Assembly: GCA_937915865.1 (NCBI GenBank)
Contig: CALGIG010000075.1
Span: forward strand, 15,999-79,998
Length of the DNA: 64,000 bases
Source: an uncultured Prolixibacteraceae bacterium
GTDB taxonomy: Bacteria > Bacteroidota > Bacteroidia > Bacteroidales > Prolixibacteraceae
Direction: 5' to 3'
Positions 42,237-51,713 of the stretch are shown in pieces. Every line of letters starts with the position of its first letter. The first letter of the stretch is position 1. The translations under genes were made by a program, and so were the position numbers. The notes below the pieces were generated by a model. It was not told where the DNA came from and made no database searches. It saw only the letters and a program-made list of their open reading frames with translations.

Positions 42237-44191
42237 TGTATCGATTGTACTTTGTTCAATACTTTCTTGTTTATCTTGACTGGGTATTTTTTCTGTAATA
42301 AATTAACCCATTCTTTTTCAATAATTTCCTGAAAGTCGGAAGAATATAATCCCCAGGCTTCTTTAAGTGTTTTTAGTTCGTTCTTCTCGACTTTGCCGTG
42401 GACAAAGGTAGTAGTTTCGTCAAAACCTAAAGGTTTTTGTCCGTTCCAAATGAAATAATCGACAATTGGGTTTGTCCCTTTTTCGCAACTAATGTCAGTA
42501 ACCTGAATTCTTTTGTCGGTTGGGGTGTTAAATAACTCTGTCAAATCTTCCTTTTGGTTAGTTTTACTTTCATTCAAAAATGATTCAACATTAGCTTTGG
42601 TGTTCAGGTTGTTCGTTTTGATTATCCATCCTTTGAAACGGTCGTTCCAGTAATATTTTTTTGTAGTCTGATTGAAGTAGTTTTGTAGCCTGGCCGTATC
42701 GCTCGAAGCTACATCCCATATTTTGTCTTTTGATATATTGAAAAGCAAAATTCCATCGTGGTATTCTTTGTATAAGCTGGCAAATTCAGGATATTTTTTC
42801 TCAAGTTGCGAGTCTTCGTATTCAAGCAACTTTTGATGAATGAACTTTGTAAGTTGCTCTTTGAATTGCTCTGTTTCTTTACCTGCGACAACTCTGAATT
42901 TCTGCGTTTTTAAATAATCATCAAAATTTCCAATAGTAATTTTTTGGTTGGCAAACGAGAACAGCAAAAGTTTTTTCGTTTGGGAATCCTGCTCTATTTT
43001 TTTCTTCAATGTTGAATCGGTTGCTGATTTAATAAATGTTGCGAGATTTGCCTCTTCTATTTTTAATTGGTATTCATCCCTGAGTTTTCTGTCGAAAGCT
43101 TCGTCGCTATGCTTACTAATTTGTGAATTTTGTTTGATTTTTGCTTCAAGAATAGGCCGCAGTATCTCAAATGGTTGTACCGGGCGACGTTCAATGCGTT
43201 TAATTATGTGCCAGCCAAAAGGTGTGCGAATAACCGGCGAAATGTCGCCATCATTTTTTAAGGCGAATGATGCTTCAGCAAACGATGGGACCATGTTGTT
43301 TGGAGTAAACCAATTCATAATTCCACCATCAGTCGATGATTGCTTGTCGTCCGAATATTTTCTGGCTAGTTCAGCAAAGTCCTCTCCCGAAACTGCTTTT
43401 TGCCAAATACTGTCAGCAGATAACTTAAGCCGGGTAATCATTTCCTCACTGGCCTGTGGAGAAAACATTTTCATAATATGTGCAACCTTAATTTCACCGG
43501 CAGCAGGCCTTTCATCGTGTACTTTTATGATATGGTAGCCAAAACGTGTGCGAATGATTTCAGAAACCTGGCCAACTGGCGTTCGGTATGTCATATCTTC
43601 AAAGGGATATACCATCTGAAATGCAGTAAAATATCCTAGTAATCCTTTATTTTGAACTACTGACGGGTCTTCTGAAAATTTGGCTGCCATTTCATTAAAA
43701 TCAGCTCCTTCGATAATCTGTTTGCGAATATTGTTTATTTTATTCCAGGCGATGAGCGTGTCGGCAGGCGATGCGTCGGGTGTAACACGGATCAGAATGT
43801 GACTTGCTTTTCGTTCAAACTGAGTTCGGTAATATGCTGTTTTCACCATTTCTTCGTTGTAAGTTACATCGGTGAGGTAAGGTTTGGCTAATTCTTTTCG
43901 GTAACCTTCCAGCTCATTGCGAAATGAACGCATTGTATCATATCCTAGCGCCTGGGCTTCGATAACCTTTAACCTGAATTTGATAAACAGGGTTAGGTAT
44001 TCCTCTGGCGATTTAATATCTTTTTTATCGAGTATATTGGTGTTGTTTCGTTTATAGTTAGCTTCGAATTCGGTTTTGCTAATTTTTTCTTTTCCAATGG
44101 TAACCAATGTTTCACTTTTTTCCTGGGCAGTAATTGGAACCGCTATTAGTATACATAGTGAAAGATTGAATATTCGGGTGATATATTTCAT
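42233..44191 (-). CDS. Two-domain parvulin peptidylprolyl isomerase
   Basis: 652 residues from ATG 44191, which opens a signal peptide (MKYITRIFNLSLCILIAVPITAQ). ATG 44221, ten codons earlier and 9 bp from guaB, is the alternative. Two parvulin domains are plain: ERKASHILIRVTPDAS to GYHIIKVHDERPAAG, and EIKVAHIMKMFSPQASEE to GWHIIKRIERRPV, each with a GGxxxxF/GLLGYF-type core. A long C-terminal helical region lacks recognisable motifs. It is a periplasmic foldase for outer-membrane proteins. It comes directly after guaB and overlaps the next gene by four bases. Confidence 0.9.
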   Translation of the reverse strand: MKYITRIFNLSLCILIAVPITAQEKSETLVTIGKEKISKTEFEANYKRNNTNILDKKDIKSPEEYLTLFIKFRLKVIEAQALGYDTMRSFRNELEGYRKELAKPYLTDVTYNEEMVKTAYYRTQFERKASHILIRVTPDASPADTLIAWNKINNIRKQIIEGADFNEMAAKFSEDPSVVQNKGLLGYFTAFQMVYPFEDMTYRTPVGQVSEIIRTRFGYHIIKVHDERPAAGEIKVAHIMKMFSPQASEEMITRLKLSADSIWQKAVSGEDFAELARKYSDDKQSSTDGGIMNWFTPNNMVPSFAEASFALKNDGDISPVIRTPFGWHIIKRIERRPVQPFEILRPILEAKIKQNSQISKHSDEAFDRKLRDEYQLKIEEANLATFIKSATDSTLKKKIEQDSQTKKLLLFSFANQKITIGNFDDYLKTQKFRVVAGKETEQFKEQLTKFIHQKLLEYEDSQLEKKYPEFASLYKEYHDGILLFNISKDKIWDVASSDTARLQNYFNQTTKKYYWNDRFKGWIIKTNNLNTKANVESFLNESKTNQKEDLTELFNTPTDKRIQVTDISCEKGTNPIVDYFIWNGQKPLGFDETTTFVHGKVEKNELKTLKEAWGLYSSDFQEIIEKEWVNLLQKKYPVKINKKVLNKVQSIQ

Positions 44192-44230
44192 AAAGTGCAA
44201 GACTCGGATTTTCACAATCATGGATACGAT

Positions 44231-45706
44231 TTATTGACGAGAACTATAATTGGGAGATTCACTGGTAATAGTAATATCGTGCGGATGACTTTCCTGTATG
44301 CCTGAATTGGTAATTCTGATAAATTTAGCATGTTGAAGCGCTTCTATATCTTTTGCACCACAATATCCCATTCCTGCACGTATGCCGCCGGTAAGCTGGT
44401 GTAAAACTTCGTCGAGCGAACCTTTGTAAGGAACGCGGCCAACAATTCCTTCAGGAACAAGTTTTTTAATGTCGTCTTCCATATCCTGAAAGTAGCGGTC
44501 TTTCGATCCGGTTTGCATGGCTTCAACCGATCCCATTCCTCTATACGTTTTAAATTTCCGCCCCTGGAATAAAACAGTGTCACCTGGCGATTCGTCAACT
44601 CCGGCAAAAAGAGATCCGGCCATGATGGATTGAGCTCCGGCGGCCAAAGCTTTTACAATATCGCCCGAATAACGTATTCCTCCATCGGCAATTACCGGAA
44701 CGCCACTTTTTTTGATTGCCTTACTAACGTTGTAAATGGCTGTTAATTGCGGGATTCCGACACCAGCAACAACTCTGGTCGTACATATCGACCCTGGGCC
44801 AATTCCAACTTTAACAGCATCGGCTCCGGCCAATACCATATCAGATGCGGCTTCTGCGGTAGCAATATTTCCGGCAACAAAGTCAATTTCAGGGTATTTA
44901 TTTTTGCTTTTGGTAAGCATTTCCAGCACTAATTTTGAATGACCATGAGCCGTATCTACTACTATGGCATCAACCTGTGCCAGTACCAGTTCGTCTATTC
45001 TGTCAATTGTATCACGGGCAATACCTACAGCTGCTGCAACTCTCAACCTCCCTTTGCCGTCTTTTGATGCCAGGGGTTTATCTTTTGCTTTGGTAATATC
45101 TTTATAAGTAATCAGTGCTACAAGCTTATTGTTATTGTCAACAACAGGTAACTTTTCAATTTTATATTTCTGAAGAATTTCGGATGCTTTCTCCAACGAA
45201 ATGGAAATGTTGGTGGTAATGAGATTGTCTTTTGTCATTACATCCGAAATCTTTTTATTCATATCGTTTTCGAATCGTAAATCGCGATTTGTAACGATGC
45301 CAACCAAACAGCCATCGTTCCCAATTACCGGAATTCCGCCAATTTTATAAGTGCGCATCAATTCAATAGCGTCGCGTACAGTTTTTTCTTTCGAAATAGT
45401 AACCGGGTCATAGATCATTCCATTTTCAGCACGTTTTACAGCTGCAACTTGCCGGGCTTGTTCGGAAATGCCCATATTTTTATGGATAACACCAATTCCT
45501 CCTCCCCGTGCAATAGCTATAGCCATCATCGATTCGGTTACGGTATCCATTGCTGCTGAAACAATTGGAGTATTAAGCCGAATATTTTGAGTAAACCATG
45601 TTGATAGTTCCACTTCGCGGGGTAAAACCTCTGAATACGATGGAATTAACAATACATCGTCGAAAGTTAAACCTTCGGATACAACTTTTTCAGCAAAAAA
45701 CGACAT
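44231..45706 (-). CDS. guaB: Inosine-5'-monophosphate dehydrogenase
   Basis: 491 residues, normal length. The barrel begins LTFDDVLLIPSYSEVLPREV, and two CBS domains are inserted at about 95-210 (IGGIPVIGNDGCLVGIVTNRDL, IEKLPVVDNNNKLVALITYKDI). The catalytic loop GIGPGSICTTR has Cys308. IMP/NAD-binding segments DGGIRYSGDIVKALAAGA and YRGMGSVEAM follow. It makes XMP in guanine nucleotide synthesis. A -7 box lies about 30 bp upstream, making this the likely head of the long minus-strand transcript that continues into the SurA-like genes. Confidence 0.98.
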   Translation of the reverse strand: MSFFAEKVVSEGLTFDDVLLIPSYSEVLPREVELSTWFTQNIRLNTPIVSAAMDTVTESMMAIAIARGGGIGVIHKNMGISEQARQVAAVKRAENGMIYDPVTISKEKTVRDAIELMRTYKIGGIPVIGNDGCLVGIVTNRDLRFENDMNKKISDVMTKDNLITTNISISLEKASEILQKYKIEKLPVVDNNNKLVALITYKDITKAKDKPLASKDGKGRLRVAAAVGIARDTIDRIDELVLAQVDAIVVDTAHGHSKLVLEMLTKSKNKYPEIDFVAGNIATAEAASDMVLAGADAVKVGIGPGSICTTRVVAGVGIPQLTAIYNVSKAIKKSGVPVIADGGIRYSGDIVKALAAGAQSIMAGSLFAGVDESPGDTVLFQGRKFKTYRGMGSVEAMQTGSKDRYFQDMEDDIKKLVPEGIVGRVPYKGSLDEVLHQLTGGIRAGMGYCGAKDIEALQHAKFIRITNSGIQESHPHDITITSESPNYSSRQ

Positions 45707-45735
45707 CGACAGAAATTTACATTCGGTTTATGAAA

Positions 45736-45743
45736 CAAAACTA
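45736..45743 (-). promoter_or_regulatory. -7 box of the guaB run
   Basis: On the minus strand it reads TAGTTTTG, an exact TAnnTTTG, 29 bp before the guaB ATG. I saw no convincing -33 partner. Confidence 0.5.
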
Positions 45744-45923
45744 CTAAAAAAACATGTACGAATGTCCTGAATTTTTTTGTGGGAACTTGCCTAAAAACTA
45801 TAATCTATCTTAAAATTTGTTAAGTCGTTACAGCTTTGGAGTGGTTTCATCTTTTCCAAATAGGTAGAATCTTTTGAAGTTGAAGATACAAAAGATTGGG
45901 TATATAAACCTTGAAAATGATAA

Positions 45924-45957
45924 TTTGATGTTTTCTCCTCATAATTTTCTACATTTA
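45924..45957 (+). promoter_or_regulatory. Promoter of recQ
   Basis: -33 TTTG at 45924-45927 and -7 TACATTTA at 45950-45957 (one mismatch), 22 bp apart. They precede ATG 45999 by 41 bp. The rest of the 292-bp divergent gap holds the guaB -7 box and nothing else I can name. Confidence 0.5.
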
Positions 45958-45998
45958 CATAAACCGATTATATTGGCGATTAAATTTTGTGTATCCAG

Positions 45999-47903
45999 AT
46001 GGACCAGTTTTCCCAAATATTAACTAAGTACTGGGGCTATGCTACATTCAGGCCTCTTCAGGAAGAGATCATTCGCTCGGTTGATCTGGGGAAAGATACA
46101 CTTGGCCTTATGCCTACCGGTGGTGGAAAATCGATTACTTACCAGGTTTATTCGCTTTCGAAACCGGGAATTTGCCTTGTGATTACTCCGTTGATTGCCT
46201 TAATGAAAGATCAGGTCGAAAACCTTAACCAGAAAGGTATTAAAGCGATTGCTATATACTCGGGAATGAGCGCTCAGGAGATGAAAATTGCAATGGATAA
46301 TGCTGCGTGGGGCAATTATAAATTCTTGTATTTGTCGCCCGAACGAATTGCTACTGAACGTTTCAGAGAGCGTATAACCCAGATGGATGTAAACCTGATT
46401 GCTGTTGACGAAGCACATTGTATCTCACAATGGGGCTACGATTTTCGTCCATCATATTTGCGTATAGCCGAATTACGTACCCTTCTTCCCGATATTCCGG
46501 TGCTTGCTGTAACAGCTACCGCTACGCCACAGGTTATTGACGACATTCAGGAAAAGTTGAAATTCAGGAAAAAGAATGTTCTTCGGACAAGTTATTACCG
46601 TAGCAATCTGGTTTATTTGGTGAGGAACGAGGAAGATAAACAGAATTACCTGGTTAAAGCAGTTCAAAAGGCAAAAGGAACCGGTATTGTATATGTGAAG
46701 AGCCGGAAATTGACTAAAGAAATTTGCGAATTGTTAATTCGGAATAATGTCTCGGCTGATTATTATCATGCTGGTTTGCCTTACCGAATCAGGATGGAAA
46801 AGCAGGATGCGTGGAAAACAGGACGAATTCGCGTAATTGTTTCTACCAATGCCTTCGGAATGGGTATTGACAAATCGGATGTTCGTTTTGTGATTCATTT
46901 GGAAGCGCCTGATTCGGTCGAAGCTTATTTCCAGGAGGCAGGCAGGGCTGGGCGTGATGGAAAGCCAGCATGGTCGGTTTTGCTATACAACAATAGCGAC
47001 AAAGTTAGGCTTGAACGTAATGTGGAAAAGGAATTTCCGGAACCTGATGTAATTAAAAGGGTTTATGAAGCAATTTGCAATTATTTCCAGGTGGCGGTTG
47101 GTTTTGGGAAAGATCAGTCTTTCGAATTTAGTATGGCCATATTTGCCTCTAATTTTTCAATGCAAATTACTTCAGTTTATAATAGCCTGAAAATCCTTCA
47201 GCGTGAAGGTTATCTCGAATTGACAGAAGAACTTGATAATCCGTCGAAAGTTTATTTTCAGGTAGGACGCGATGACTTGTATAAATTTCAGGTTGCCAAT
47301 GCAAGTTTCGATGGCTTTGTAAAATTATTATTGCGTTCGTATACAGGTTTATTTACAAACTATGTAGCTATAGATGAAGAATTACTTGCCAAAAGAGCAA
47401 ATATAACTGCTGATTTAGTGTACGAATTTCTGACACGTTTACGCTCTCAAAAAATAATTGATTTTATTCCGAAGAAGAAAACGCCTTACGTTATTTTTAT
47501 TAGAGAAAGGGTTGATTTAGATAAGATTAGGATCACCCGAGAAAATTATGACGACCGCAAACGTGATTACATGCGACGGATTGAAGCCATGATTCATTAT
47601 GCCTCGTCGGGACACAAATGCAGAAGCCAGTTATTGCTTCAGTATTTTGGAGAAAATGAGTCGACACGATGTGGAAAATGTGATGTTTGTTTGGAGCGAA
47701 ACGAATTGAATATCAGCAAGTACGAATTTGATACTCTTTGTGAACAAATCAAACGTGTTTTGTTTCAGCCTTGTTTTTATGAAGACCTTTTGTCTCAAAT
47801 AGAAGGAAAACCTGAAAGTGCAGTTAAAGTTATACGGTGGTTGCTCGAAAACGAGAAAATTATTTATAGGATTGATAACCGAATGGAATGGAGGAAAGGG
47901 TAG
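45999..47903 (+). CDS. recQ: RecQ-family ATP-dependent DNA helicase
   Basis: 634 residues from ATG 45999; a TTG four codons earlier is less likely. Helicase motifs: motif 0 FRPLQEEII, Walker A MPTGGGKS, DEAH box VDEAHCISQWGYDFRPSY, motif III TATATP, motif V AFGMGIDKSDVRFVIH and motif VI QEAGRAGRDG. The zinc-binding subdomain cysteines are in CRSQLLLQYFG and RCGKCDVCLE, with a winged-helix-like region around them. No HRDC domain follows. It unwinds recombination and replication intermediates. It is a single gene, divergent from guaB. Confidence 0.94.
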   Translation: MDQFSQILTKYWGYATFRPLQEEIIRSVDLGKDTLGLMPTGGGKSITYQVYSLSKPGICLVITPLIALMKDQVENLNQKGIKAIAIYSGMSAQEMKIAMDNAAWGNYKFLYLSPERIATERFRERITQMDVNLIAVDEAHCISQWGYDFRPSYLRIAELRTLLPDIPVLAVTATATPQVIDDIQEKLKFRKKNVLRTSYYRSNLVYLVRNEEDKQNYLVKAVQKAKGTGIVYVKSRKLTKEICELLIRNNVSADYYHAGLPYRIRMEKQDAWKTGRIRVIVSTNAFGMGIDKSDVRFVIHLEAPDSVEAYFQEAGRAGRDGKPAWSVLLYNNSDKVRLERNVEKEFPEPDVIKRVYEAICNYFQVAVGFGKDQSFEFSMAIFASNFSMQITSVYNSLKILQREGYLELTEELDNPSKVYFQVGRDDLYKFQVANASFDGFVKLLLRSYTGLFTNYVAIDEELLAKRANITADLVYEFLTRLRSQKIIDFIPKKKTPYVIFIRERVDLDKIRITRENYDDRKRDYMRRIEAMIHYASSGHKCRSQLLLQYFGENESTRCGKCDVCLERNELNISKYEFDTLCEQIKRVLFQPCFYEDLLSQIEGKPESAVKVIRWLLENEKIIYRIDNRMEWRKG

Positions 47904-48014
47904 AGGTTTTTTCTGTAGAATTGCATCTGTCGCTTAAATGTTATTTGTTATGTTGTTTTTTAAGTGTTTATTCTTTGAAGCTACAATAGGTTTATAAGCT
48001 TTTTAATAATTGGA

Positions 48015-48869
48015 TTACTTGACGTAGCTGGTCAATTGGTAATGGTTGAGGTGAGTGAATTGATAACCTTCTTTTTTTAGTTCAGGAACTATTTTCAAAA
48101 GTGCCTTATACGTATTCCATTGCGGGTGATTGATATGCATAATTACAATTGCACCAGGGCGAATTTTACTAACTACGTTGTTGCTAATAGTGTTTACAGA
48201 TACTATGGGAGAGGCATCGCCTGAAAGTACCTGGTAACTTATGGGGATCATTCCCAGCTCGCGGACAAGGTTTACACCAGCTTCATCGATAAAGGCAGTG
48301 GCCGAACGGTAAAAAAGAGGCCTCCGACCTGTTATCGCTTCAATTTTTCGGGCATTTGCTTCAACTTCGTCAAAAGCTTCTGAAGCATTAGCTGTGCCTT
48401 TTATTCCGTAAACACTTCGTCCGGCAATAGTACAAGGACGGTGATTCAGCCCGTGATTTTCGATTTCGAACAATGTATCTTTGGCCAATTCCAGGAATTC
48501 AGGATAATGATTGTCTATCCAACGTCCAGTAATGAAAATAGTTACCGGTATTTTTTCCTTTTTTAAGTATTTAATAAGTTCATTATCGTAACCGGTTCCT
48601 TTTTCACCGCCACAGGCATCGAACGTAAGGGCAATAACTTTTCCCGATGTTTGTAAATCTTCGCAAACACCTTTCACAAACTCACCCCAGCGGCCCGGAC
48701 GATACCGATTGTATTTTTCGGTAATTTTCGCTTTAAGGCGTATGTAGTTGGGATTGTTGTTTAAGTTGCTTAAATATATTTTGTTGGTTAATTCTACCGG
48801 AACCTGGGCATTAGTAATTACTGTTCCATAAATCAATAAACAGATGATTGAGCAAAATCGCGAAAACAT
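48015..48869 (-). CDS. Secreted polysaccharide deacetylase (NodB domain)
   Basis: 284 residues with a signal peptide (MFSRFCSIICLLIYGTVITNAQ). The NodB domain spans about 75-275. Motif 1 is ALTFDACGG, where most members have TFDDG. Motif 2 ENHGLNHRPC holds the metal-binding His pair, motif 3 is RRPLFYRSATA, motif 4 is near SYQVLSGDASP, and motif 5 is GAIVIMHINH. It is predicted to remove acetyl groups from a cell-surface or peptidoglycan sugar polymer. The TFDACGG variant is known in CE4 relatives. It is followed upstream by DUF1003 on the same strand. Confidence 0.88.
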   Translation of the reverse strand: MFSRFCSIICLLIYGTVITNAQVPVELTNKIYLSNLNNNPNYIRLKAKITEKYNRYRPGRWGEFVKGVCEDLQTSGKVIALTFDACGGEKGTGYDNELIKYLKKEKIPVTIFITGRWIDNHYPEFLELAKDTLFEIENHGLNHRPCTIAGRSVYGIKGTANASEAFDEVEANARKIEAITGRRPLFYRSATAFIDEAGVNLVRELGMIPISYQVLSGDASPIVSVNTISNNVVSKIRPGAIVIMHINHPQWNTYKALLKIVPELKKEGYQFTHLNHYQLTSYVK

Positions 48870-48884
48870 TTGAAATGCAATAAG

Positions 48885-49595
48885 TTATTTCTGTAAATCT
48901 ATTTTTTCCAACCGTTTAATAATATCATACATTATTTCAAGCTGATCCTTATGTGCTTCCAAAACCTCTTGTTGCTGACTTAATATAAGGTGATCGATTT
49001 TTTCGTGCAACATCCTGATTTCTAATTCCGACTTTAGGTTAACCATGTAGTCCTTCTTTGCCCTTTCCCTGTCTTTTTCCTCCTGACGGTTTTGGCTCAT
49101 CATAATTACCGGAGCCTGCATTGCCGCAATGCACGAAAGAATAAGATTCAATAAAATAAAAGGATATGGATCAAAACCTTTATTGGCCAGCCAGAAGATG
49201 TTAATAATAATCCATGAAATAAGAAAAAGCGTAAACGAAATAATGAAAGTCCAGCTTCCACCAAAAGCTGCAACTTTATCAGCAATACGTTGACCTAAAG
49301 TAGCCTGAATATTATCGTCTCCATCAATTTTATCGGTCAATGTCGACTTATCTTTCAACGATGACAAAACAGTTTTTTCCAGCTGACTAAGTTCTCCAAC
49401 CTGGTCAATAAGAATGTTTTCAAGGTGTTTTTCTCTGAAGTGGTTAAGTTCTTCCACGGTCAGAAATTTGTCAACATTAAATTCAGGGTATTCTCTTTGG
49501 ATCAATTCCATGATTGACTGCCTGACCATTTTACCTGAAACTTTTTCAGAAACCGGAAATTCTTTTTGGGATATACCACTAATAAATGTTTCCAT
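48885..49595 (-). CDS. DUF1003 membrane protein
   Basis: 236 residues. The N-terminal soluble half (about 1-105) has no recognised domain. The DUF1003 core follows: ADKVAAFGGSWTFIISFTLFLISWIIINI, then DPYPFILLNLILSCIAAMQAPVIMMSQNRQEEKDRERAKKDY, giving two membrane helices. The C-terminal coiled coil of about 50 residues is rich in Glu, Leu and His. The function is unknown. It is 15 bp upstream of the deacetylase gene and co-directional, so the two probably share a transcript. Confidence 0.88.
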   Translation of the reverse strand: METFISGISQKEFPVSEKVSGKMVRQSIMELIQREYPEFNVDKFLTVEELNHFREKHLENILIDQVGELSQLEKTVLSSLKDKSTLTDKIDGDDNIQATLGQRIADKVAAFGGSWTFIISFTLFLISWIIINIFWLANKGFDPYPFILLNLILSCIAAMQAPVIMMSQNRQEEKDRERAKKDYMVNLKSELEIRMLHEKIDHLILSQQQEVLEAHKDQLEIMYDIIKRLEKIDLQK

Positions 49596-49627
49596 TTCAA
49601 TTATTCTGATAAAGACAATTAACTACT

Positions 49628-51502
49628 TTATTCCTCTTTTTTCTTAATTCCGAATTCAGGTTTAACATTAATGAAAAACACTGGAATGATACCAGGAATC
49701 ATACATAACATTACCCAAATAAAGAAATTTTGATACCCAATTATATCCTGAAGCCACCCCGAAAACATTCCTGGAAGCATCATTCCTAAAGCCATGATGC
49801 CTGTAGCAATGGCAAAATGGGCTGTCTTGTTTTTTCCTTCCGAAATGTAAATCATGTAAAGCATATATGCAGTAAAACCAAATCCATAGCTAAATTGCTC
49901 AATTACAATACATAATCCTATAATTAGCTGGTTCTCTGGTTGTGCAAACGACATATAAACGTAAGCCAGGTGTGGAATATTAATAGCCATAACCATCCAC
50001 CAGAGCCAATATCTGAATCCTTTTGTCGAAGCAGCAATTCCTCCAAGGATACCTCCAACGGTGAGGGCAAGGATACCAAAAGTACCGTACAACAAACCCA
50101 CATCACCTGTTGTCAAACCGAGTCCGCCAATATTTCGGGAGTCGAGCATAAACGGAGATGCCATTTTTATGAGCTGGGCTTCTCCAAATCGGTAGAACAT
50201 CAGAAAAGCAATAATGACACCAATATTTTTTCGCCTGAAGAATGATAAAATCGTGTCGAGAAACTCTGTAAAGAGGTTTTCTTCCCGATTGGCAGTTTCT
50301 TTGTCAGTTTTAGGTAGGGGTAGAATAAACTTGTGGTACAGTGCAAAAACAACAAACAATACAGCAAGAATTACAAATGTTATGCTCCATGCCAAATGTA
50401 TATTTCCAGATGTACCTTTAAACGATGCCTGTGTTGTTTGACGAAGTTTCGGGTCGCATTGAAAAATCATCAATGCCTGCTTATCCTGGTTTACAGAGCT
50501 AAAAGTTAATCGTTCACCTTCGAGTAACCGGATACTGTTATCACCATTCCTGAATTTTACATTCAATACTATTTCTTTACCTGTCTCAACTTTTCCATTC
50601 AGTTTAATTGCTACTACCGAAATATTGCCAACCAGGCTCTTTGCTGCTAAATGTTGTTTTTGAGAACCAAAATGTTTTTTCAGGAAGCCCTTTAAAGGAT
50701 TTGAAATTAAGTTGCTCCAAAACGAATTATCAGATTTGGAAACAGAACTACTTCTGTTTTCTGTTGGAATAAAGTGATTGTTGCGATTGTAATTAATGAC
50801 GACATCTTTTATTGAGTCAAGTTTTTCAACGGGGATATTTTGGGTTGAGATTTCAGCTCTTTCAGGATTAACAATAAAAAAAGTTTTTTCATCCTGAGTT
50901 TGAGAAACTGTAACTTCAGGAATTTTTAATTCATGTATAACTCTTGTAGTGGCCGATACATTTATTTCAACAGGAGGAAGTCCGGTTGACGTTTCAAAGA
51001 AGCCAGCTAAAATGATAAGCAAGCCTTGCCCTGTAATCATTGCAATACGGTAAAATGTGCTGCGGATACCTACAAAATAGGCTTGTTGGTGTTCGTCGAG
51101 GCCAAGCATGTAAAAACCATCAGCAGCAATGTCGTGTGTGGCCGAACTAAAAGCCAGTAGCCAAAAGAAAATCAGGCTTATCTTAAAAAAGGACGGTAGC
51201 GGTATTGAAAGAGCTATGGCTCCTAAACTTGCGCCAACAACCAACTGCATAACTATAATCCACCATCGTTTTGTTTTCAGCAGATCGACAATTGGACTCC
51301 ACAAGGGTTTAATGACCCAGGGCAGATACAACCAACTGGTATATAGTGTAATATCGGTATTCGATATGCCAAATCGTTTAAACATAATCACTGCGACAGT
51401 CATTACAACAACATACGGAACACCTTCAGCAAAATAAAGTGTAGGAATCCATGCCCACGGATTGCGACTTGTTACCTTACTTCTCAATTGGTTTTTAGTC
51501 AT
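49628..51502 (-). CDS. AmpG-like MFS permease with a ~200-residue extracytoplasmic insertion
   Basis: 624 residues, about 200 more than ordinary AmpG permeases. The N-terminal half carries WIPTLYFAEGVPYVVV, YTSWLYLPWVIKPLWSPIVD and SATHDIAADGFYMLGLDEHQQAY, as in AmpG-type muropeptide or siderophore importers. After helix 5 (about residue 168) comes a soluble region up to about 368 containing VINYNRNNHFIPTENR and VVAIKLNGKVETGKEIVLNVKFRNGDNSIRLLEGERL, which looks like a beta-sandwich. The remaining helices follow from AWSITFVILAVLFVVF. Muropeptide uptake is inferred from family and from the SpoIID neighbour. Confidence 0.82.
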   Translation of the reverse strand: MTKNQLRSKVTSRNPWAWIPTLYFAEGVPYVVVMTVAVIMFKRFGISNTDITLYTSWLYLPWVIKPLWSPIVDLLKTKRWWIIVMQLVVGASLGAIALSIPLPSFFKISLIFFWLLAFSSATHDIAADGFYMLGLDEHQQAYFVGIRSTFYRIAMITGQGLLIILAGFFETSTGLPPVEINVSATTRVIHELKIPEVTVSQTQDEKTFFIVNPERAEISTQNIPVEKLDSIKDVVINYNRNNHFIPTENRSSSVSKSDNSFWSNLISNPLKGFLKKHFGSQKQHLAAKSLVGNISVVAIKLNGKVETGKEIVLNVKFRNGDNSIRLLEGERLTFSSVNQDKQALMIFQCDPKLRQTTQASFKGTSGNIHLAWSITFVILAVLFVVFALYHKFILPLPKTDKETANREENLFTEFLDTILSFFRRKNIGVIIAFLMFYRFGEAQLIKMASPFMLDSRNIGGLGLTTGDVGLLYGTFGILALTVGGILGGIAASTKGFRYWLWWMVMAINIPHLAYVYMSFAQPENQLIIGLCIVIEQFSYGFGFTAYMLYMIYISEGKNKTAHFAIATGIMALGMMLPGMFSGWLQDIIGYQNFFIWVMLCMIPGIIPVFFINVKPEFGIKKKEE

Positions 51503-51535
51503 TTTAGATGTTGGGTTAAGGTAGAAGTTTGAGTT

Positions 51536-51703
51536 TTATTTTTTTAGTTTTTTCTGATTTTTTAGAAGTAAAACCACAGTAATTGCCAATAGAATAAAAG
51601 CAGGAATAATTTTAATAAGGTATGAAACTGAACCCCATTCGTCGCCCATTGAGGTTACAATCAACAGGATCGCAATGACTGGAAGTATTAAAATGTTCTT
51701 CAT
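51536..51703 (-). CDS. 55-residue small membrane protein
   Basis: From ATG 51703 it encodes a basic start and two hydrophobic segments (NILILPVIAILLIVTS and VSYLIKIIPAFILLAITVVLLL) with a polar hinge, MGDEWGS, and a Lys-rich tail. It lies between the AmpG-like permease and the SpoIID gene, 10 bp after the SpoIID stop and 33 bp before the permease start, on the same strand. Its position suggests a role with the permease, but I do not recognise a family. A longer reading from upstream would overlap SpoIID and lacks support. Confidence 0.65.
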   Translation of the reverse strand: MKNILILPVIAILLIVTSMGDEWGSVSYLIKIIPAFILLAITVVLLLKNQKKLKK

Positions 51704-51713
51704 ATTGAATGAG

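Noticed and set aside
42948..43538. 196-codon open frame antisense to the parvulin gene
   Set aside because: It is a shadow frame. The minus strand carries two clear parvulin domains and this frame has no recognisable features.
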